DNA of 64,000 bases, taken from positions 1,021,001 through 1,085,000 of the forward strand of contig NZ_CP102355.1 of NCBI RefSeq assembly GCF_009696685.2, given 5' to 3'. This stretch comes from Paracoccus sp. SMMA_5_TC. Its GTDB lineage: Bacteria; Pseudomonadota; Alphaproteobacteria; Rhodobacterales; Rhodobacteraceae. A model generated the notes under the pieces. That model ran no database searches. It saw only the letters and a program-made list of their open reading frames with translations, and was not told where the DNA came from. Positions 44,529 to 55,369 of this stretch are shown one piece after another (the first letter of the stretch is position 1; every line of letters begins with the position of its first letter). Position numbers and translations under genes: made by a program.

Positions 44529-45533
44529 ATGCTGAATGTGGCGCTGCTGGGCGCTGGCCGTATCGGCCAGGTCCATGCCGAATCCATGACGTCGACGCGC
44601 GACAGCCGTGTCGTGGCCGTGGCCGATGTGAACCGCGAAGCGGCCGAGGCTCTGGCCGCGCGGATCGGCGCCGCCGCGCGCAGCGTCGATCAGATCATCG
44701 CCGATCCCGCCATCGACGCGGTGCTGATTGCCACCTCGACCGACACCCATTCCGACCTGATCATCCGCGCCACGCAGGCCGGCAAGGCGGTCCTGTGCGA
44801 AAAGCCGGTGGACCTGTCGCTTGAACGCGCCCTGACCACGTTGGCCGCCGCCGAGGCCACGGGCCGCCCGGTGATGATCGGCTTCAACCGCCGCTTCGAT
44901 CCGAATTTCGCGGCGCTCAAGGCCGGGTTCGATCAGGGGCGCATCGGCAAGGGCGAGCTGCTGTCGATCACCTCGTTCGATCCCGCTCCGCCTCCGGTCG
45001 AATACGTCAAGGTCTCGGGCGGGTTGTTCCGCGACATGATGATTCACGATTTCGACATGGCCTGCTGGCTGTTTGGCGGCCCGCCCGCGCGGCTGACGGC
45101 GCATGGTGCGGCGCTGGTCGATCCGGCGATAGGCGAGGCGGGCGATGTCGATACTGCCGCCGTCACGATGGTCTGGGGCGATGGCCGCATCGCCGTCATC
45201 AAGAATTCGCGCCGCGCCGCCTATGGCTATGACCAGCGGGTCGAGATCTTGGGCGAAAAGGGCCTGCTTTCGGCGCGCAACGTGCTGGAAAACACCGTCG
45301 AGGCCCTGACCGCCGACGGCGCTGTGGCCGCCAAGCCACTGCATTTCTTCCTCGAACGCTACATGCGGGCCTATCAGATCGAATGGCAGGCCTTTCTTGA
45401 TGCGGTGACGCAGGGCCGGCCCATGCCGGTCACGCTGCGCGAGGGGGTGGCCGCGCTGGCCTGCGCAGAGGCCGCGACCCGGTCGCTGGCGACCGGCACC
45501 ACGATTTCCCTGACGCCCGACATGCTGGGCTGA
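44529..45533 (+). CDS. iolG: Inositol 2-dehydrogenase IolG
   Basis: A 334-residue Gfo/Idh/MocA oxidoreductase that oxidises myo-inositol to 2-keto-myo-inositol (scyllo-inosose) with NAD. The Rossmann GAGRIGQVHAE, the EKP motif in VLCEKPVDLSLE, and the catalytic GGLFRDMMIHDFDMACWL (Asp and His) are those of bacterial IolG. The start at 44529 follows GGAGGAAAG. It opens the operon and is divergent from the LacI-type gene. Confidence 0.92.
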   Translation: MLNVALLGAGRIGQVHAESMTSTRDSRVVAVADVNREAAEALAARIGAAARSVDQIIADPAIDAVLIATSTDTHSDLIIRATQAGKAVLCEKPVDLSLERALTTLAAAEATGRPVMIGFNRRFDPNFAALKAGFDQGRIGKGELLSITSFDPAPPPVEYVKVSGGLFRDMMIHDFDMACWLFGGPPARLTAHGAALVDPAIGEAGDVDTAAVTMVWGDGRIAVIKNSRRAAYGYDQRVEILGEKGLLSARNVLENTVEALTADGAVAAKPLHFFLERYMRAYQIEWQAFLDAVTQGRPMPVTLREGVAALACAEAATRSLATGTTISLTPDMLG

Positions 45534-45640
45534 GGGGTCAGCCCGCCCCGGCATGGGCGGGCCGACCGATCCGCGCGCAATGCCGCGCAGGATGGCTGCC
45601 CACGGGAGAGGGCGGCCAGTGACAACCTGGGAGGACATAC

Positions 45641-46570
45641 ATGACCAAGCTCAAGACCGCCGTCGCCGCCGCAGCCGCCGCGCTGATGGCCTTTGCCGCG
45701 CCCGCTATGGCGCAGAACATCATCGTCGTGGCCCATGGCCAGGCGAACGACCCCTTCTGGTCGGTCGTCAAGAACGGCGCGGCGCTTGCGGGCGAACATA
45801 CCGGCGCAAGCGTCGATTTCCGCGCCCCCGAGGTCTTTGACATGGTGGCGATGAGCCAGCTGATCGACGCCGCCGTGAACCAGAAGCCCGACGGGCTGGT
45901 CGTGTCGATCCCCGATGCCGATGCGCTTGGGCCGTCGATCCGTCGCGCGGTCGAGGCGGGGATACCCGTGATCTCGATGAATTCGGGCGGCGATGTGGCC
46001 GGCGAAATGGGCGTTCTGCTGCATGTCGGCCAGTCGGAACATGACGCGGGCGTGGCCGCAGGCCGGCGTCTGGCCGAGCTCGGTGGCACCAAGGGGATCT
46101 GCGTCAACCACGAGGTCGGCAACGTCTCGCTGGATCAGCGCTGCGCGGGCTTTGCCGAGGGCTTCGGCCATCCTGTGCAGGTGGTCCCGACCCAAAACGA
46201 CCCGACCGAGGTGCAGTCGCGTGTCCGTGCTGCGCTGGAGGCGGACCCCGAGATTGATACGATCCTTGCCCTTGGCGCCAGCCTTGCCGGCGAGCCGACC
46301 GTCGCCGCTGTCGAGGCGCTTGGCCGCGACGACGTGCATATCGCCAGCTTCGATCTGTCGGCGGGCTTCCTTCAGGCGGTGGCCGACGGCAAGGCGACCT
46401 TTGCCATCGACCAGCAGCAATATCTGCAAGGCTACCTGCCCGTCGTCTTCCTCGCGCTGAAAGCCCGCTATGGGCTGATGCCGGCCGGCGATGTGCCCTC
46501 GGGTCCGAATCTTGTGGGCAAGGACAGCGCCGCGCAGGTGATCGAACTGTCCGCGAAGGGAATCCGCTGA
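45641..46570 (+). CDS. Sugar/inositol ABC transporter substrate-binding protein
   Basis: A 309-residue periplasmic binding protein. The signal peptide (MTKLKTAVAAAAAALMAFAAPAMA) is followed by a LacI/PBP1-type fold (NIIVVAHGQANDPFWSVVKNGA, DGLVVSIPDADALG, FAIDQQQYLQGYLPVVFL) as in RbsB and the Caulobacter inositol-binding IbpA. The position between iolG and the permease makes myo-inositol the probable ligand. GGGAGGACA precedes the start. Confidence 0.87.
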   Translation: MTKLKTAVAAAAAALMAFAAPAMAQNIIVVAHGQANDPFWSVVKNGAALAGEHTGASVDFRAPEVFDMVAMSQLIDAAVNQKPDGLVVSIPDADALGPSIRRAVEAGIPVISMNSGGDVAGEMGVLLHVGQSEHDAGVAAGRRLAELGGTKGICVNHEVGNVSLDQRCAGFAEGFGHPVQVVPTQNDPTEVQSRVRAALEADPEIDTILALGASLAGEPTVAAVEALGRDDVHIASFDLSAGFLQAVADGKATFAIDQQQYLQGYLPVVFLALKARYGLMPAGDVPSGPNLVGKDSAAQVIELSAKGIR

Positions 46571-46628
46571 TCCGGCGGGGCGGGCAAGGCGCCCGCCCCC
46601 CTTACCAGATAGCAGGGGGAACAGACCC

Positions 46629-47735
46629 ATGGCCGACAGCGCCAACCTCTCCGCCGACGAGCGGATCAAGACCGAATCCTTCGTTACGCGCCTGATGAAA
46701 CGCCCCGAACTGGGCGCGGTTGGCGGCGTGATCCTTGTCACAATCTTCTTCATGGTTACGGCCAGTCCCGCCATGTTCACGCTGGCCGGGGTCATGAACT
46801 TCATGACGCCTGCCGCCCAGCTTGGCATCCTGGGGATCGCTGCCGCCATGCTGATGATCGGCGGAGAATTCGACCTGTCCATCGGCTCGATGGTGGCCTT
46901 TGCAGGCATGATCTTCGGCGTGCTTGTCGTGAGCATGGGCCTGCCGCTGATCGTCGCGATCCCGGTGACCTTCGGCTTTGCAGCGCTGGTGGGGGCTCTC
47001 AACGGGATGATCGTGCTGCGCACCGGGCTGCCCAGCTTCATCGTTACGCTGGCCTTCCTGCTCATCCTTCGCGGCGCCTCACTGGTTGGGCTCAAGGTTT
47101 TCACCGGCGGCGCGACCCAGCTGCGCGGCGTGCGCGACGCGGTGGCGGGCGATTGGCTGGCGCCGATCTTTTCGGGCCATGCCTTTGGCGGGCTGTTCCG
47201 CTGGATGGCCGAACAGGGCTGGATCGCCAAACTGGCCTCGGGGGCGCCTGCCGTGCCGGGGGTGCCGGTCTCGATCTTGTGGTTCGTGGGCTTTGCGCTT
47301 GTGGCAACCTTCGTCTTGCTGCGGACGCCTGCGGGGAACTGGATCTTCGCGACCGGAGGCGACCGCCACGCCGCCAGCAATTCCGGCGTGCCGGTGCGGC
47401 GGGTCAAGCTGTCGCTCTTCATGCTGACCGCCTGCGCGGCGGCGCTGGTCGCGATCATCACCGTGATCGACACCGGATCGACCGATGCGCGCCGTGGCTT
47501 CATGAAGGAATTCGAGGCGATCATCGCCGCCGTCATCGGGGGCTGCCTGCTGACCGGGGGTTACGGGTCCGCCATCGGGGCCTTCTTCGGGGCGATCATC
47601 TTCGGCATGGTCACGATCGGGCTGACCTATACCGGGTTCGACCAGGACTGGTTCCAGGTATTCCTGGGGGCGATGCTGCTGCTGGCCGTGGTCTTCAACA
47701 ACGCCATCCGCAAGCGTGTGACGGGGGAGCGCTGA
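46629..47735 (+). CDS. Sugar/inositol ABC transporter permease
   Basis: A 368-residue membrane protein of the RbsC-like permease family with about ten hydrophobic segments. Typical signatures are [55 protein letters not shown] and the late [19 protein letters not shown] and [21 protein letters not shown]. Only one permease gene is present, so it would act as a homodimer with the ATPase encoded next, one base downstream of its stop. Probable inositol import. Confidence 0.88.
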   Translation: MADSANLSADERIKTESFVTRLMKRPELGAVGGVILVTIFFMVTASPAMFTLAGVMNFMTPAAQLGILGIAAAMLMIGGEFDLSIGSMVAFAGMIFGVLVVSMGLPLIVAIPVTFGFAALVGALNGMIVLRTGLPSFIVTLAFLLILRGASLVGLKVFTGGATQLRGVRDAVAGDWLAPIFSGHAFGGLFRWMAEQGWIAKLASGAPAVPGVPVSILWFVGFALVATFVLLRTPAGNWIFATGGDRHAASNSGVPVRRVKLSLFMLTACAAALVAIITVIDTGSTDARRGFMKEFEAIIAAVIGGCLLTGGYGSAIGAFFGAIIFGMVTIGLTYTGFDQDWFQVFLGAMLLLAVVFNNAIRKRVTGER

Positions 47736-47736
47736 A

Positions 47737-48513
47737 ATGTCCGAACCGATCATCCGGATGGAGAACATCAAGAAGCATTTCGGCAATGTGATCGCCCTGA
47801 ACGGCGTCACCTTCGACGTGCGTCCCGGCGAGTGCCATTGCCTTCTGGGCGATAATGGCGCGGGGAAATCGACCTTCATCAAGACCATGTCGGGCGTGCA
47901 CAAGCCGACCGAGGGAACGATCACCTTCGAGGGCCGCCCGATGGCCTTCAACAGCCCGCGCGAAGCGATGGAGGCGGGCATCGCCACGGTATTCCAGGAC
48001 CTGGCAATGATCCCGCTGATGAGCGTCACGCGCAATTTCTTCATGGGCCGCGAGCCGACGAAAGGCCGCTTCATCAAGCGCTTCGATTTGGAGACCGCGA
48101 ACCGCATCACGATGGAGAAGATGCGCCAGATGGGTATCAACCTGCGCGCCCCCGATCAGGCGGTGGGCACGCTGTCGGGCGGGGAACGCCAGACGGTGGC
48201 CATCGCGCGGGCCGTGCATTTCGGCGCCAAGGTGCTGATCCTGGACGAGCCGACCAGCGCGCTTGGCGTGCGCCAGACCGCGAACGTGCTGGCTACCATT
48301 GCGCGGGTGCGGGCGCAGGGGGTGGGGGTCGTGTTCATCAGCCACAATGTGCGCCACGCGCTGGCCGTGGGCGACCGCTTCACGGTGCTGAACCGCGGCC
48401 AGACCCTGGGCACCGCCGAGAGGGGCCAGATCGACGCCGCCGAGCTGCAGGACCTGATGGCCGGCGGGCAGGAACTGGCCGCGCTGGAAAGCAGCCTGGG
48501 GGGGACGATCTGA
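47737..48513 (+). CDS. Sugar/inositol ABC transporter ATP-binding protein (single domain)
   Basis: A 258-residue ATPase with Walker [10 protein letters not shown], signature [14 protein letters not shown] and Walker [13 protein letters not shown]. Most carbohydrate transporters of this type (RbsA, IatA) carry two fused ATPase domains of about 500 residues; this one has a single domain, like FrcA, and would need to dimerise. The gene follows the permease by one base and its stop overlaps the next start by one base. Confidence 0.9.
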   Translation: MSEPIIRMENIKKHFGNVIALNGVTFDVRPGECHCLLGDNGAGKSTFIKTMSGVHKPTEGTITFEGRPMAFNSPREAMEAGIATVFQDLAMIPLMSVTRNFFMGREPTKGRFIKRFDLETANRITMEKMRQMGINLRAPDQAVGTLSGGERQTVAIARAVHFGAKVLILDEPTSALGVRQTANVLATIARVRAQGVGVVFISHNVRHALAVGDRFTVLNRGQTLGTAERGQIDAAELQDLMAGGQELAALESSLGGTI

Positions 48514-49607
48514 TGTCCCTGGGCGTGGCTCTGATCGGCACAGGCTTCATGGGAAAATGCCATGCCATGGCCTGGCGCAACGTGGCGACGGCCTTCGGTG
48601 GCACGCCGCCGCGCCTGGAGATACTGGCCGATGCGGTGGCGCCGGGCGATGTGGCGCGGGCCTGGGGCTTTGCCCGGGCCACGGGCGACTGGCAGGCGGC
48701 GGTCTCTGATCCGGCCGTGGATGTGGTCAGCATCACCACGCCCAACGGTCTGCACCGCCCCATGGCCGAGGCGGCCCTGCGCGCGGGCAAGCATGTATGG
48801 CTGGAAAAGCCCATGGCGCTGACGCTGGAGGATGCGCGGGCCATGGCGGATCTGGCCGCCGCGCATCCCGGTCAGGTGACGCTGCTGGGCTATAACTATC
48901 TGCGCAGCCCTGCCTTTCAGGCGGCCCGCGCGATGGTGGCGGATGGGGTGATCGGGCGGCCCCTGGCCTTTCGCGGCGTCTATGACGAGGATTATTCGGC
49001 CGATCCATCCCTGCCCTGGTCTTGGCGCATGACGCATCAGGGGGGCGGTCTGGGCGCGCTTGGCGATCTGGGCTGCCATCTGGTCAGCGTCATGGTTGCG
49101 CTGATGGGCCCGGTGGCCGAACTGACCGCCATGACCCAGATCGCCGTCCCCACGCGCCCGTCCCCCGAAGGCCCCCGCGCGGTCGAGAATGAAGACAGCG
49201 CCCTGGCCCTGATCCGCTTTGTCAGCGGCGCGCAGGGATCGTTCGCCACGTCACGCGTAGCGCGAGGCCGCAAATGCCGCTTGCAGTGGGAGATCCATGG
49301 GTCAAACGGGACACTGGTCTTTGACCAGGAGCATATGAACGAGTTGTGGGTCCACCGGGCGGGCGATGCGGGATTCACGCGCCATGTCACCGGACCGGAC
49401 CAGCCGGATTTCGCGGCCTTCTGCCCCGCGCCGGGGCATGGCTTCGGCTTCAACGAACAGAAGGTGGTGGAGTGCCGCGACCTGATCCGCGCGATTCAGG
49501 GCACAGCCCCCTGCGAACCCGATTTCGCCGCCGGTCTGCAGATCGAACGGATCATCCACGCCATGGCGACCAGCGCCGGTCGCCCCGTTTCCCTGGAGGG
49601 CGCATGA
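48513..49607 (+). CDS. Second Gfo/Idh/MocA family oxidoreductase
   Basis: A 364-residue NAD(P)-dependent dehydrogenase with the Rossmann [13 protein letters not shown], the EKP motif [14 protein letters not shown], and [15 protein letters not shown] in the catalytic region. It is longer than IolG and only distantly related to it. Enzymes of this kind in iol operons act on scyllo-inositol (IolX/IolW-like) or other inositol isomers; the exact substrate is not clear. It overlaps the ATPase by one base and iolC by four. Confidence 0.83.
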   Translation: MSLGVALIGTGFMGKCHAMAWRNVATAFGGTPPRLEILADAVAPGDVARAWGFARATGDWQAAVSDPAVDVVSITTPNGLHRPMAEAALRAGKHVWLEKPMALTLEDARAMADLAAAHPGQVTLLGYNYLRSPAFQAARAMVADGVIGRPLAFRGVYDEDYSADPSLPWSWRMTHQGGGLGALGDLGCHLVSVMVALMGPVAELTAMTQIAVPTRPSPEGPRAVENEDSALALIRFVSGAQGSFATSRVARGRKCRLQWEIHGSNGTLVFDQEHMNELWVHRAGDAGFTRHVTGPDQPDFAAFCPAPGHGFGFNEQKVVECRDLIRAIQGTAPCEPDFAAGLQIERIIHAMATSAGRPVSLEGA

Positions 49608-51520
49608 AAAGGCTTGACGTGATCACCATCGGCCGCAGCAGCGTCGATCTTTATGGCCAGCAGGTCGGCGGGCGACTGGAGGATATGGGCTCCTTCGCCA
49701 AGTATATCGGCGGCTCGCCCACCAATATCGCCTGCGGGACAGCGCGGTTGGGGTTGCGGTCGGCGGTCATCACCCGGGTGGGGGATGAGCATATGGGCCG
49801 CTTCATCCGCGAGCAGCTGATCCGCGAGGGCGTCGACGTGCGCGGCGTGACAACCGACCCCGAGCGGCTGACCGCGCTGGTGATCCTGGGCATCCGCGAT
49901 CAGGACAGCTTTCCGCTGATCTTCTATCGCGAGAATTGCGCCGACATGGCCCTGTCCGAGGCCGATATCGACGAGGGGCTGATCGCGGATACGCGCTGCG
50001 TTCTGGCGACCGGCACGCATCTGAGCCATCCCCGGACCGAGGCCGCGGTGATGCGCGCGCTGACCCTGGCGCGGGCGCATGGGGCGCGGACGGCGCTGGA
50101 CATCGACTATCGCCCGAACCTCTGGGGCGTGGCTGGCCATGGCGCGGGCGAGAGCCGCTTTGTCGAAAGCGCCACTGTCACCGCGCGGTTGCAGGCGACG
50201 CTGCCGCTGTTTGACCTGATCGTGGGCACCGAGGAGGAGTTTCACATCGCCGGCGGCACTACCGACACGCTGGCGGCGCTGCGCGCCGTGCGCGCGATCA
50301 GCGACGCCGTGCTGGTCTGCAAGCGGGGGGCTGCGGGGGCGGTGGCCTTCGAAGGCGCGATCGAGGGGTGGGAGAGCGGCCAGCAGGGGCCGGGCTTTCC
50401 CATCGAGGTCTTCAACGTGCTGGGCGCGGGGGACGGGTTCTTCTCGGGCCTCTTGAAGGGCTGGCTGGAGGACGCGCCATGGCCCCGCGCGCTGGAATAT
50501 GCCAATGCCTGCGGCGCCTTGGCGGTCAGCCGCCATGGCTGCACGCCCGCCTATCCGTCGTTGGAGGAACTGCGCTTTTTCCTGGAGCGCGGCGTTGTGC
50601 GGGCCGATCTGCGCAACGACGCGGCGCTGGAGCAGGTGCATTGGGCCACCAACCGGCAGGGAAGGATGGGCGGCGACTGGACCACGATGCGGGTCTTTGC
50701 CTTTGACCACCGGATGCAGCTGGAGGAGATGGAGGGATATACGCCCGAGAGGGGCGGGGCCTTCAAGCGGCTGTGCCTGGAGGCGGCGCTGGCCGTGCAG
50801 GACGGGCAGGGGGGGTATGGGATCCTCTGTGACGATCGTATCGGGCGGGCGGCGCTGCATGCGGCCAGCGGGACGGGGCTGTGGATCGGGCGGCCCGCCG
50901 AATGGCCCGGATCGCGGCCCCTGGCGCTGGAGCCGCAGCTGGGCCCCGATTGCGGGGGTTTGGGCGAGTGGGCGCGTGAGAACGTGGTCAAGGTGCTGTG
51001 TTTTGCTCACCCCGACGATGATCCCGCGCTGCGCGCCGAGCAGGAGGCGACGGTGCTGCGGCTTTACACCGCCGCGCGTCGCAACGGGCTGGATTTCCTG
51101 CTGGAGATCATCCCCTCCAAGGCCGGGCCGGTCGATGAGGATACGACCGCGGTGCTGATCGCGCAGTTCTATGCGGCTGGAATTTATCCCGATTGGTGGA
51201 AGCTGGAGCCGCTGACCAGCGCGACGGCCTGGGCCAAGGCGATCGCGGCCATCGAGGCGCATGACTCCAACACACGCGGCATTGTCGTTCTGGGGCTGGA
51301 CGCGCCCGAGGCCGAACTGGCGGCCAGTTTCGCGGTGGCGGCGCGGTTTCCGCTGGTGCGGGGCTTTGCGGTCGGTCGGACGATCTTTGGCGCGGTGGCG
51401 CGGGAATGGCTAGCCGGGCGGATGGATGACGCGGCGGCCGTGGCAGAGATGGCGGCGCGCTATCGTCGGCTATGCGACATCTGGGACACGGCCCGCGCGG
51501 CGGCACAGGTGGCGGCATGA
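49604..51520 (+). CDS. iolC: IolC fused to a DUF2090 aldolase-like domain
   Basis: A 638-residue two-domain protein. The N-terminal part (residues 1-325) is a PfkB-family kinase ([37 protein letters not shown] and the catalytic [17 protein letters not shown]) that phosphorylates 2-deoxy-5-keto-gluconate. The C-terminal part (about 360-638) is DUF2090 ([34 protein letters not shown]), a TIM-barrel related to class I aldolases and often annotated as the 2-deoxy-5-keto-phosphogluconate aldolase. This would explain why no iolJ is present. The start overlaps the upstream stop as ATGA. Confidence 0.9.
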   Translation: MKRLDVITIGRSSVDLYGQQVGGRLEDMGSFAKYIGGSPTNIACGTARLGLRSAVITRVGDEHMGRFIREQLIREGVDVRGVTTDPERLTALVILGIRDQDSFPLIFYRENCADMALSEADIDEGLIADTRCVLATGTHLSHPRTEAAVMRALTLARAHGARTALDIDYRPNLWGVAGHGAGESRFVESATVTARLQATLPLFDLIVGTEEEFHIAGGTTDTLAALRAVRAISDAVLVCKRGAAGAVAFEGAIEGWESGQQGPGFPIEVFNVLGAGDGFFSGLLKGWLEDAPWPRALEYANACGALAVSRHGCTPAYPSLEELRFFLERGVVRADLRNDAALEQVHWATNRQGRMGGDWTTMRVFAFDHRMQLEEMEGYTPERGGAFKRLCLEAALAVQDGQGGYGILCDDRIGRAALHAASGTGLWIGRPAEWPGSRPLALEPQLGPDCGGLGEWARENVVKVLCFAHPDDDPALRAEQEATVLRLYTAARRNGLDFLLEIIPSKAGPVDEDTTAVLIAQFYAAGIYPDWWKLEPLTSATAWAKAIAAIEAHDSNTRGIVVLGLDAPEAELAASFAVAARFPLVRGFAVGRTIFGAVAREWLAGRMDDAAAVAEMAARYRRLCDIWDTARAAAQVAA

Positions 51521-51534
51521 GCGCGCACGATCTG

Positions 51535-51605
51535 GCCGGGGCAGGGGGCGCTGCCCCCCTCTCCTGCGGCGTCCCCCCGAGGGGATATCTGGACAACGAA
51601 GCAGC
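51535..51605 (+). repeat. REP-like hairpin element between iolC and iolD
   Basis: GGGGGC-GCT-GCCCCC (51544-51558) forms a strong hairpin, followed by GTCCCCCCGAGGGGATATCTGG and GAAGCAG. Elements of this form (GC hairpin, then GGATAT-TGGA and a GAAG-rich tail) are, from memory, common after Rhodobacteraceae genes. It lies inside a frame that would otherwise extend iolD upstream. Confidence 0.6.
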
Positions 51606-51618
51606 GGCGGAGGCGCGG

Positions 51619-53439
51619 ATGACGGGCATGGTGCGGATGACGGCGGCGCAGGCAATGGTGCGCTGGCTCTCGGTGCAGATGACGGAAGGGGGCGAGCGCT
51701 TCATCGACGGGGTCTGGGCGATCTTTGGTCATGGCAATGTGGCGGGGCTTGGCGAGGCGCTGCACGGAATCGGCGATGCCCTGCCGACCTGGCGGGGCCA
51801 GAACGAGCAAACCATGGCCCATGCCGCCATCGCCTTTGCCAAAGGCAAGGCGCGGCGGCGGGCTCAGGCGGTGACGGCCTCGATCGGGCCGGGGTCCACG
51901 AACATGGTGACGGCGGCGGCCCTGGCGCATGTGAACCGGCTGCCGGTGCTGTTCATCGCCGGTGACGTCTTTGCCAACCGCCGCCCTGATCCGGTATTGC
52001 AGCAGGTGGAGTCCTTTGGCGATGGCACGGTCAGCGCGAATGACTGCTTTCGCCCCGTGGTGCGTTACTTCGACCGGATCACCCGGCCCGAGCATCTGCT
52101 GACCGCGCTGCCGCGCGCCATGCGGGTGATGACCGACCCTGCGGAATGCGGGCCGGTCTGCCTGGCCTTCTGTCAGGACGTGCAGGCCGAGGCCTACGAT
52201 TGGCCCGAGGCGTTCTTTGCGCCGCGCGTCTGGCGCATCCGCCGGCCTGTGCCAGATGCGGCGGAACTGGCCGAGGCGGTCGCGATGATCCGGGCGGCCA
52301 GGGCGCCGATCATCGTCTGCGGCGGGGGGGTGATCTATTCCGGCGCCGAGGACGTGTTGGGCGAGTTCGCCAGCAGCCTTAACATCCCGGTAATCGAGAC
52401 GCAGGCGGGCAAATCGGCCCTGGCGCAGTCGCACCCGATGAACTTCGGGGCGGCGGGGGTCGATGGTTCGGCGGCGGCGAACGCGGCGGCGCAGGCGGCC
52501 GATCTGGTGATCGCTGTGGGCACCCGGCTGCAGGACTTCACCACCGGCTCGCGGACGCTGTTTCCGAAGGCGAAGATCCTTGGCATCAATGTGGCGGCCT
52601 ATGACGCGGGCAAGCACGGGGCGGTGAGCCTTGTCGCCGATGCACGCGTGGCGCTGGAGGCGCTTGGCGGCGCGCTGCAGGGCCTGCGGTTCGACGCGGC
52701 CGACCCTAAGGCGCGGACGGCCTGGCTGGCGGCGGTCGATGCTCATTGTGCCGCTGCGTCCGACGGCCTGCCGACGGATGCGCAGGTAATCGGCGCCGTG
52801 CAGCGCGCGGCCCCGGAGGGCATCGCCATGTGCGCGGCGGGCACGATGCCCGGCGCGTTGAAGCTGCTCTGGCAGGCCAGCCAGCACGGCTATCACATGG
52901 AATACGGCTATTCCTGCATGGGCTATGAGATCGCGGGTGCGATGGGGCTGAAGCTCGCCCGGCCCGACCGCGAGGTTCTGTGCTTTGTGGGCGATGGCAG
53001 CTACATGATGGCCAACAGCGAGCTGGCGACGGCGGTTATGCGGCGCATCCCCTTTACCGTGATCCTGACAGACAATCGCGGCTACGGCTGTATCAACCGC
53101 CTGCAGGCCCATTCCGGTGGGGCGCCCTTCAACAACATGTATGTAGACTGCCGCATCGAGGCGCAGCCGCAGATCGACTATGTCGCCCATGCCGCCAGCA
53201 TGGGGGCGCATGCCGTGAAGGCTGCCGATCTGGCTGCGCTGCAGGCAGAGGTTGCCGCCGCGCGGGGCCGCGACATTCCCACCGTCATCGTCATCGAGAC
53301 CACCGCCCGTCCCGGCCCCGGCGACGGGTTGGAGGGGGCGGGCCATTGGTGGGACGTGGCCGTTCCCGCGACCGGCGGCTCGCCGCAGGCCTATGCCCGC
53401 TATCTGGACCACGTCGCCCGGCAAATCCTGATCAACTGA
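51619..53439 (+). CDS. iolD: 3D-trihydroxycyclohexane-1,2-dione hydrolase IolD
   Basis: A 606-residue thiamine diphosphate enzyme that opens the inositol ring product to 5-deoxy-glucuronate. ThDP-family domains are visible: [15 protein letters not shown] at the start, [10 protein letters not shown] and [19 protein letters not shown] in the Pyr domain, and [16 protein letters not shown]...[10 protein letters not shown] in the PP domain. An ATG at 51517 overlapping iolC would add 34 residues that are only the translated repeat element, so I choose 51619, which has GGAGGCG upstream and gives the family length. A start at 51637 is also possible. Confidence 0.9.
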   Translation: MTGMVRMTAAQAMVRWLSVQMTEGGERFIDGVWAIFGHGNVAGLGEALHGIGDALPTWRGQNEQTMAHAAIAFAKGKARRRAQAVTASIGPGSTNMVTAAALAHVNRLPVLFIAGDVFANRRPDPVLQQVESFGDGTVSANDCFRPVVRYFDRITRPEHLLTALPRAMRVMTDPAECGPVCLAFCQDVQAEAYDWPEAFFAPRVWRIRRPVPDAAELAEAVAMIRAARAPIIVCGGGVIYSGAEDVLGEFASSLNIPVIETQAGKSALAQSHPMNFGAAGVDGSAAANAAAQAADLVIAVGTRLQDFTTGSRTLFPKAKILGINVAAYDAGKHGAVSLVADARVALEALGGALQGLRFDAADPKARTAWLAAVDAHCAAASDGLPTDAQVIGAVQRAAPEGIAMCAAGTMPGALKLLWQASQHGYHMEYGYSCMGYEIAGAMGLKLARPDREVLCFVGDGSYMMANSELATAVMRRIPFTVILTDNRGYGCINRLQAHSGGAPFNNMYVDCRIEAQPQIDYVAHAASMGAHAVKAADLAALQAEVAAARGRDIPTVIVIETTARPGPGDGLEGAGHWWDVAVPATGGSPQAYARYLDHVARQILIN

Positions 53440-53449
53440 AGGCACGACC

Positions 53450-54361
53450 ATGATTCTTTACGGCACCAACCCGATTGCCTGGGCCAATGACGACGACCAG
53501 AGCATCGGCGCCCATATCCCGACCGAGCAGATCCTGCGCCAGGCCGGACGCGAGATCGGCTTTGACGGGATCGAGAACGGCCACCGCTGGCCGGATGATC
53601 CGCAGGCGCTGAAGGCGCTTCTGGCGGAATACGGGCTGCGCTTCATCTCGGGCTGGTATTCGACGCATCTGCTCGTGCGCTCGGTCGAGGACGAGATCGC
53701 GGCCGTACAGCCGCATCTGGCCAAGCTCAAGGCGAATGATTGTCGCGTCTGCATCGTCTGCGAATGCTCGAACACGGTGCATGGCGATCCGGCAAAGGCG
53801 GTCAACGACCGGCCGCGGCTGAGCGCGGACGAGATGGCCGCCTTTGGTGCGAAGATGGAGGCCTTCGCGGCCTGGCTGGCCGGACAGGGCATCACGCTAG
53901 CCTATCACCACCACATGGGCACCGTGGTCGAGAGCCCAGACGAGATCGACGCCTTCATGGCCGCGACCGGTCCTGCCACGCATCTGCTGTTCGATGCGGG
54001 GCATTGCGCCTTTGGCGGTGGCGACCCCGAGGCGGTGTTGCGCCGCCATGCGGGTCGGGTGGCGCATTTCCACGCCAAGAACATCCGCCGCCCGGTGACC
54101 GAGCGGGTGCGGGCCGAGGGGCTGTCCTTTCTGCAGGGCGTGCTGGCGGGCGCCTTTACCGTGCCGGGCGATCCGGAGGGGGCAATCGACTTCGTGCCGC
54201 TGCTGGGGATCCTGGCCGAGGTGGGCTATCAGGGCTGGCTGGTCATCGAGGCCGAGCAGGACCCAGTCCTGCGCGACCCCCTTTACTACCAGGCGATGGG
54301 GCTGAAGGCGCTGAAGGAGGCCGCGCGGGCGGCGGGGCTGGACAGGTCCGTCACCGCCTAG
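53450..54361 (+). CDS. iolE: Inosose dehydratase IolE
   Basis: A 303-residue xylose-isomerase-like TIM barrel that dehydrates 2-keto-myo-inositol to the trione derivative. It begins [23 protein letters not shown], typical for IolE, and has metal-binding [37 protein letters not shown] and VIEAEQDP. The start follows iolD by ten bases with GGCACGACC upstream. It is followed by a 182-bp repeat-bearing spacer before iolB. Confidence 0.93.
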   Translation: MILYGTNPIAWANDDDQSIGAHIPTEQILRQAGREIGFDGIENGHRWPDDPQALKALLAEYGLRFISGWYSTHLLVRSVEDEIAAVQPHLAKLKANDCRVCIVCECSNTVHGDPAKAVNDRPRLSADEMAAFGAKMEAFAAWLAGQGITLAYHHHMGTVVESPDEIDAFMAATGPATHLLFDAGHCAFGGGDPEAVLRRHAGRVAHFHAKNIRRPVTERVRAEGLSFLQGVLAGAFTVPGDPEGAIDFVPLLGILAEVGYQGWLVIEAEQDPVLRDPLYYQAMGLKALKEAARAAGLDRSVTA

Positions 54362-54414
54362 GCGGCCGTGCCGCCCCAGCCGGGGCAATGAGGCCGTTCC
54401 GGGGGCATCGGGTT

Positions 54415-54515
54415 CCCTGGATGAAGAAGAAGCCCGGATCCTGTGCGCTGCGGTTCGGGCTGGGGATGGAGGGGCATTGCCCCGACCGGCGCGCCGGCCC
54501 CTCGATGGGGCCGTC
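54415..54515. repeat. REP-like element between iolE and iolB
   Basis: CCCTGGATGAAGAAGAAGCC (54415-54434) resembles the tail of the element at 51535. A GC palindrome block follows (GGGGCATTGCCCC, CCGGCGCGCCGG). The 17-mer CCGGCCCCTCGATGGGG at 54494-54510 is the exact reverse complement of 36142-36158. Confidence 0.55.
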
Positions 54516-54543
54516 GCGACGGTTTGGTCGGAAGGAGGCAGGT

Positions 54544-55338
54544 ATGCCGGAACTGTTGAGGCGGCCTTTCGGGGCGCATGGCGAGATGCATCGGATCACG
54601 CCCGAAAGCGCGGGCTGGCGATATGTGGGCTTTGCGCTGCACCGGTTGCGCGCGGGCGAGCGCGTCAGTGCCGCGACGGGCGCACGCGAGGTGATCCTGG
54701 TCATGGTCGAGGGCAAGGCCGCGTTCCGCGCGGCAGGGCGCGACTGGGGCGTGCTTGGCGAGCGGATGGATGTATTCGAGAAGACGCCGCCGCATTGTCT
54801 CTATGTGCCGGACGGTCAGGACTGGGCCGCCGAGGCAGTGACCGACTGCACCATCGCGGTCTGTTCCGCGCCCGGCCATGGCCGGCATGAGGCGCGGCGG
54901 ATCGGCCCCGAGGGCATCACCCTGACGCAGCGCGGCGAGGGCACGAACACCCGCTGGATCAACAACATCGCCATGGAGGCCGAGGATTTCTGCGACAGCC
55001 TGCTGGTCACCGAAGTATTCACCCCGGCGGGGCATTGGTCCTCCTATCCCAGTCACCGCCATGACGAGGACGACTTCCCCCGCATCACCTATCTAGAAGA
55101 GACCTATTACCACCGCCTGAACCCCGCCGATGGCTGGGCGATCCAGCGTGTCTATACTGACGACGGCAGCCTCGACGAGGTCATGGCGGTCCGAAATCAC
55201 GACGTCGTCCTGGTGCCCCGCGGCCACCACCCCTGCGGCGCACCCCACGGGATCGAACTCTACTACCTCAATGTCATGGCCGGACCCAAACGAGCATGGC
55301 GCTTTCTCAAGGCGCTGGAAATGGAGCGGATCGGCTGA
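54544..55338 (+). CDS. iolB: 5-deoxy-glucuronate isomerase IolB
   Basis: A 264-residue cupin-type isomerase that converts 5-deoxy-glucuronate to 2-deoxy-5-keto-gluconate. The core VTEVFTPAGHWSSYPSHRHDEDDFPRITYLEETYYH holds the conserved HRHD and Glu metal ligands; the ending GPKRAWRF-KALEMERI is typical. A strong GAAGGAGG precedes the start at 54544. It closes the intact iol operon. No iolA (mmsA) follows; the downstream DNA is degraded. Confidence 0.93.
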   Translation: MPELLRRPFGAHGEMHRITPESAGWRYVGFALHRLRAGERVSAATGAREVILVMVEGKAAFRAAGRDWGVLGERMDVFEKTPPHCLYVPDGQDWAAEAVTDCTIAVCSAPGHGRHEARRIGPEGITLTQRGEGTNTRWINNIAMEAEDFCDSLLVTEVFTPAGHWSSYPSHRHDEDDFPRITYLEETYYHRLNPADGWAIQRVYTDDGSLDEVMAVRNHDVVLVPRGHHPCGAPHGIELYYLNVMAGPKRAWRFLKALEMERIG

Positions 55339-55369
55339 AGCAGAAGCCCCGGTGATCTGTCGTTGGCCA

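Noticed and set aside
51460..53451. 663-codon open frame antisense to iolD
   Set aside because: Shadow of IolD; no recognisable domain and no ribosome-binding site.
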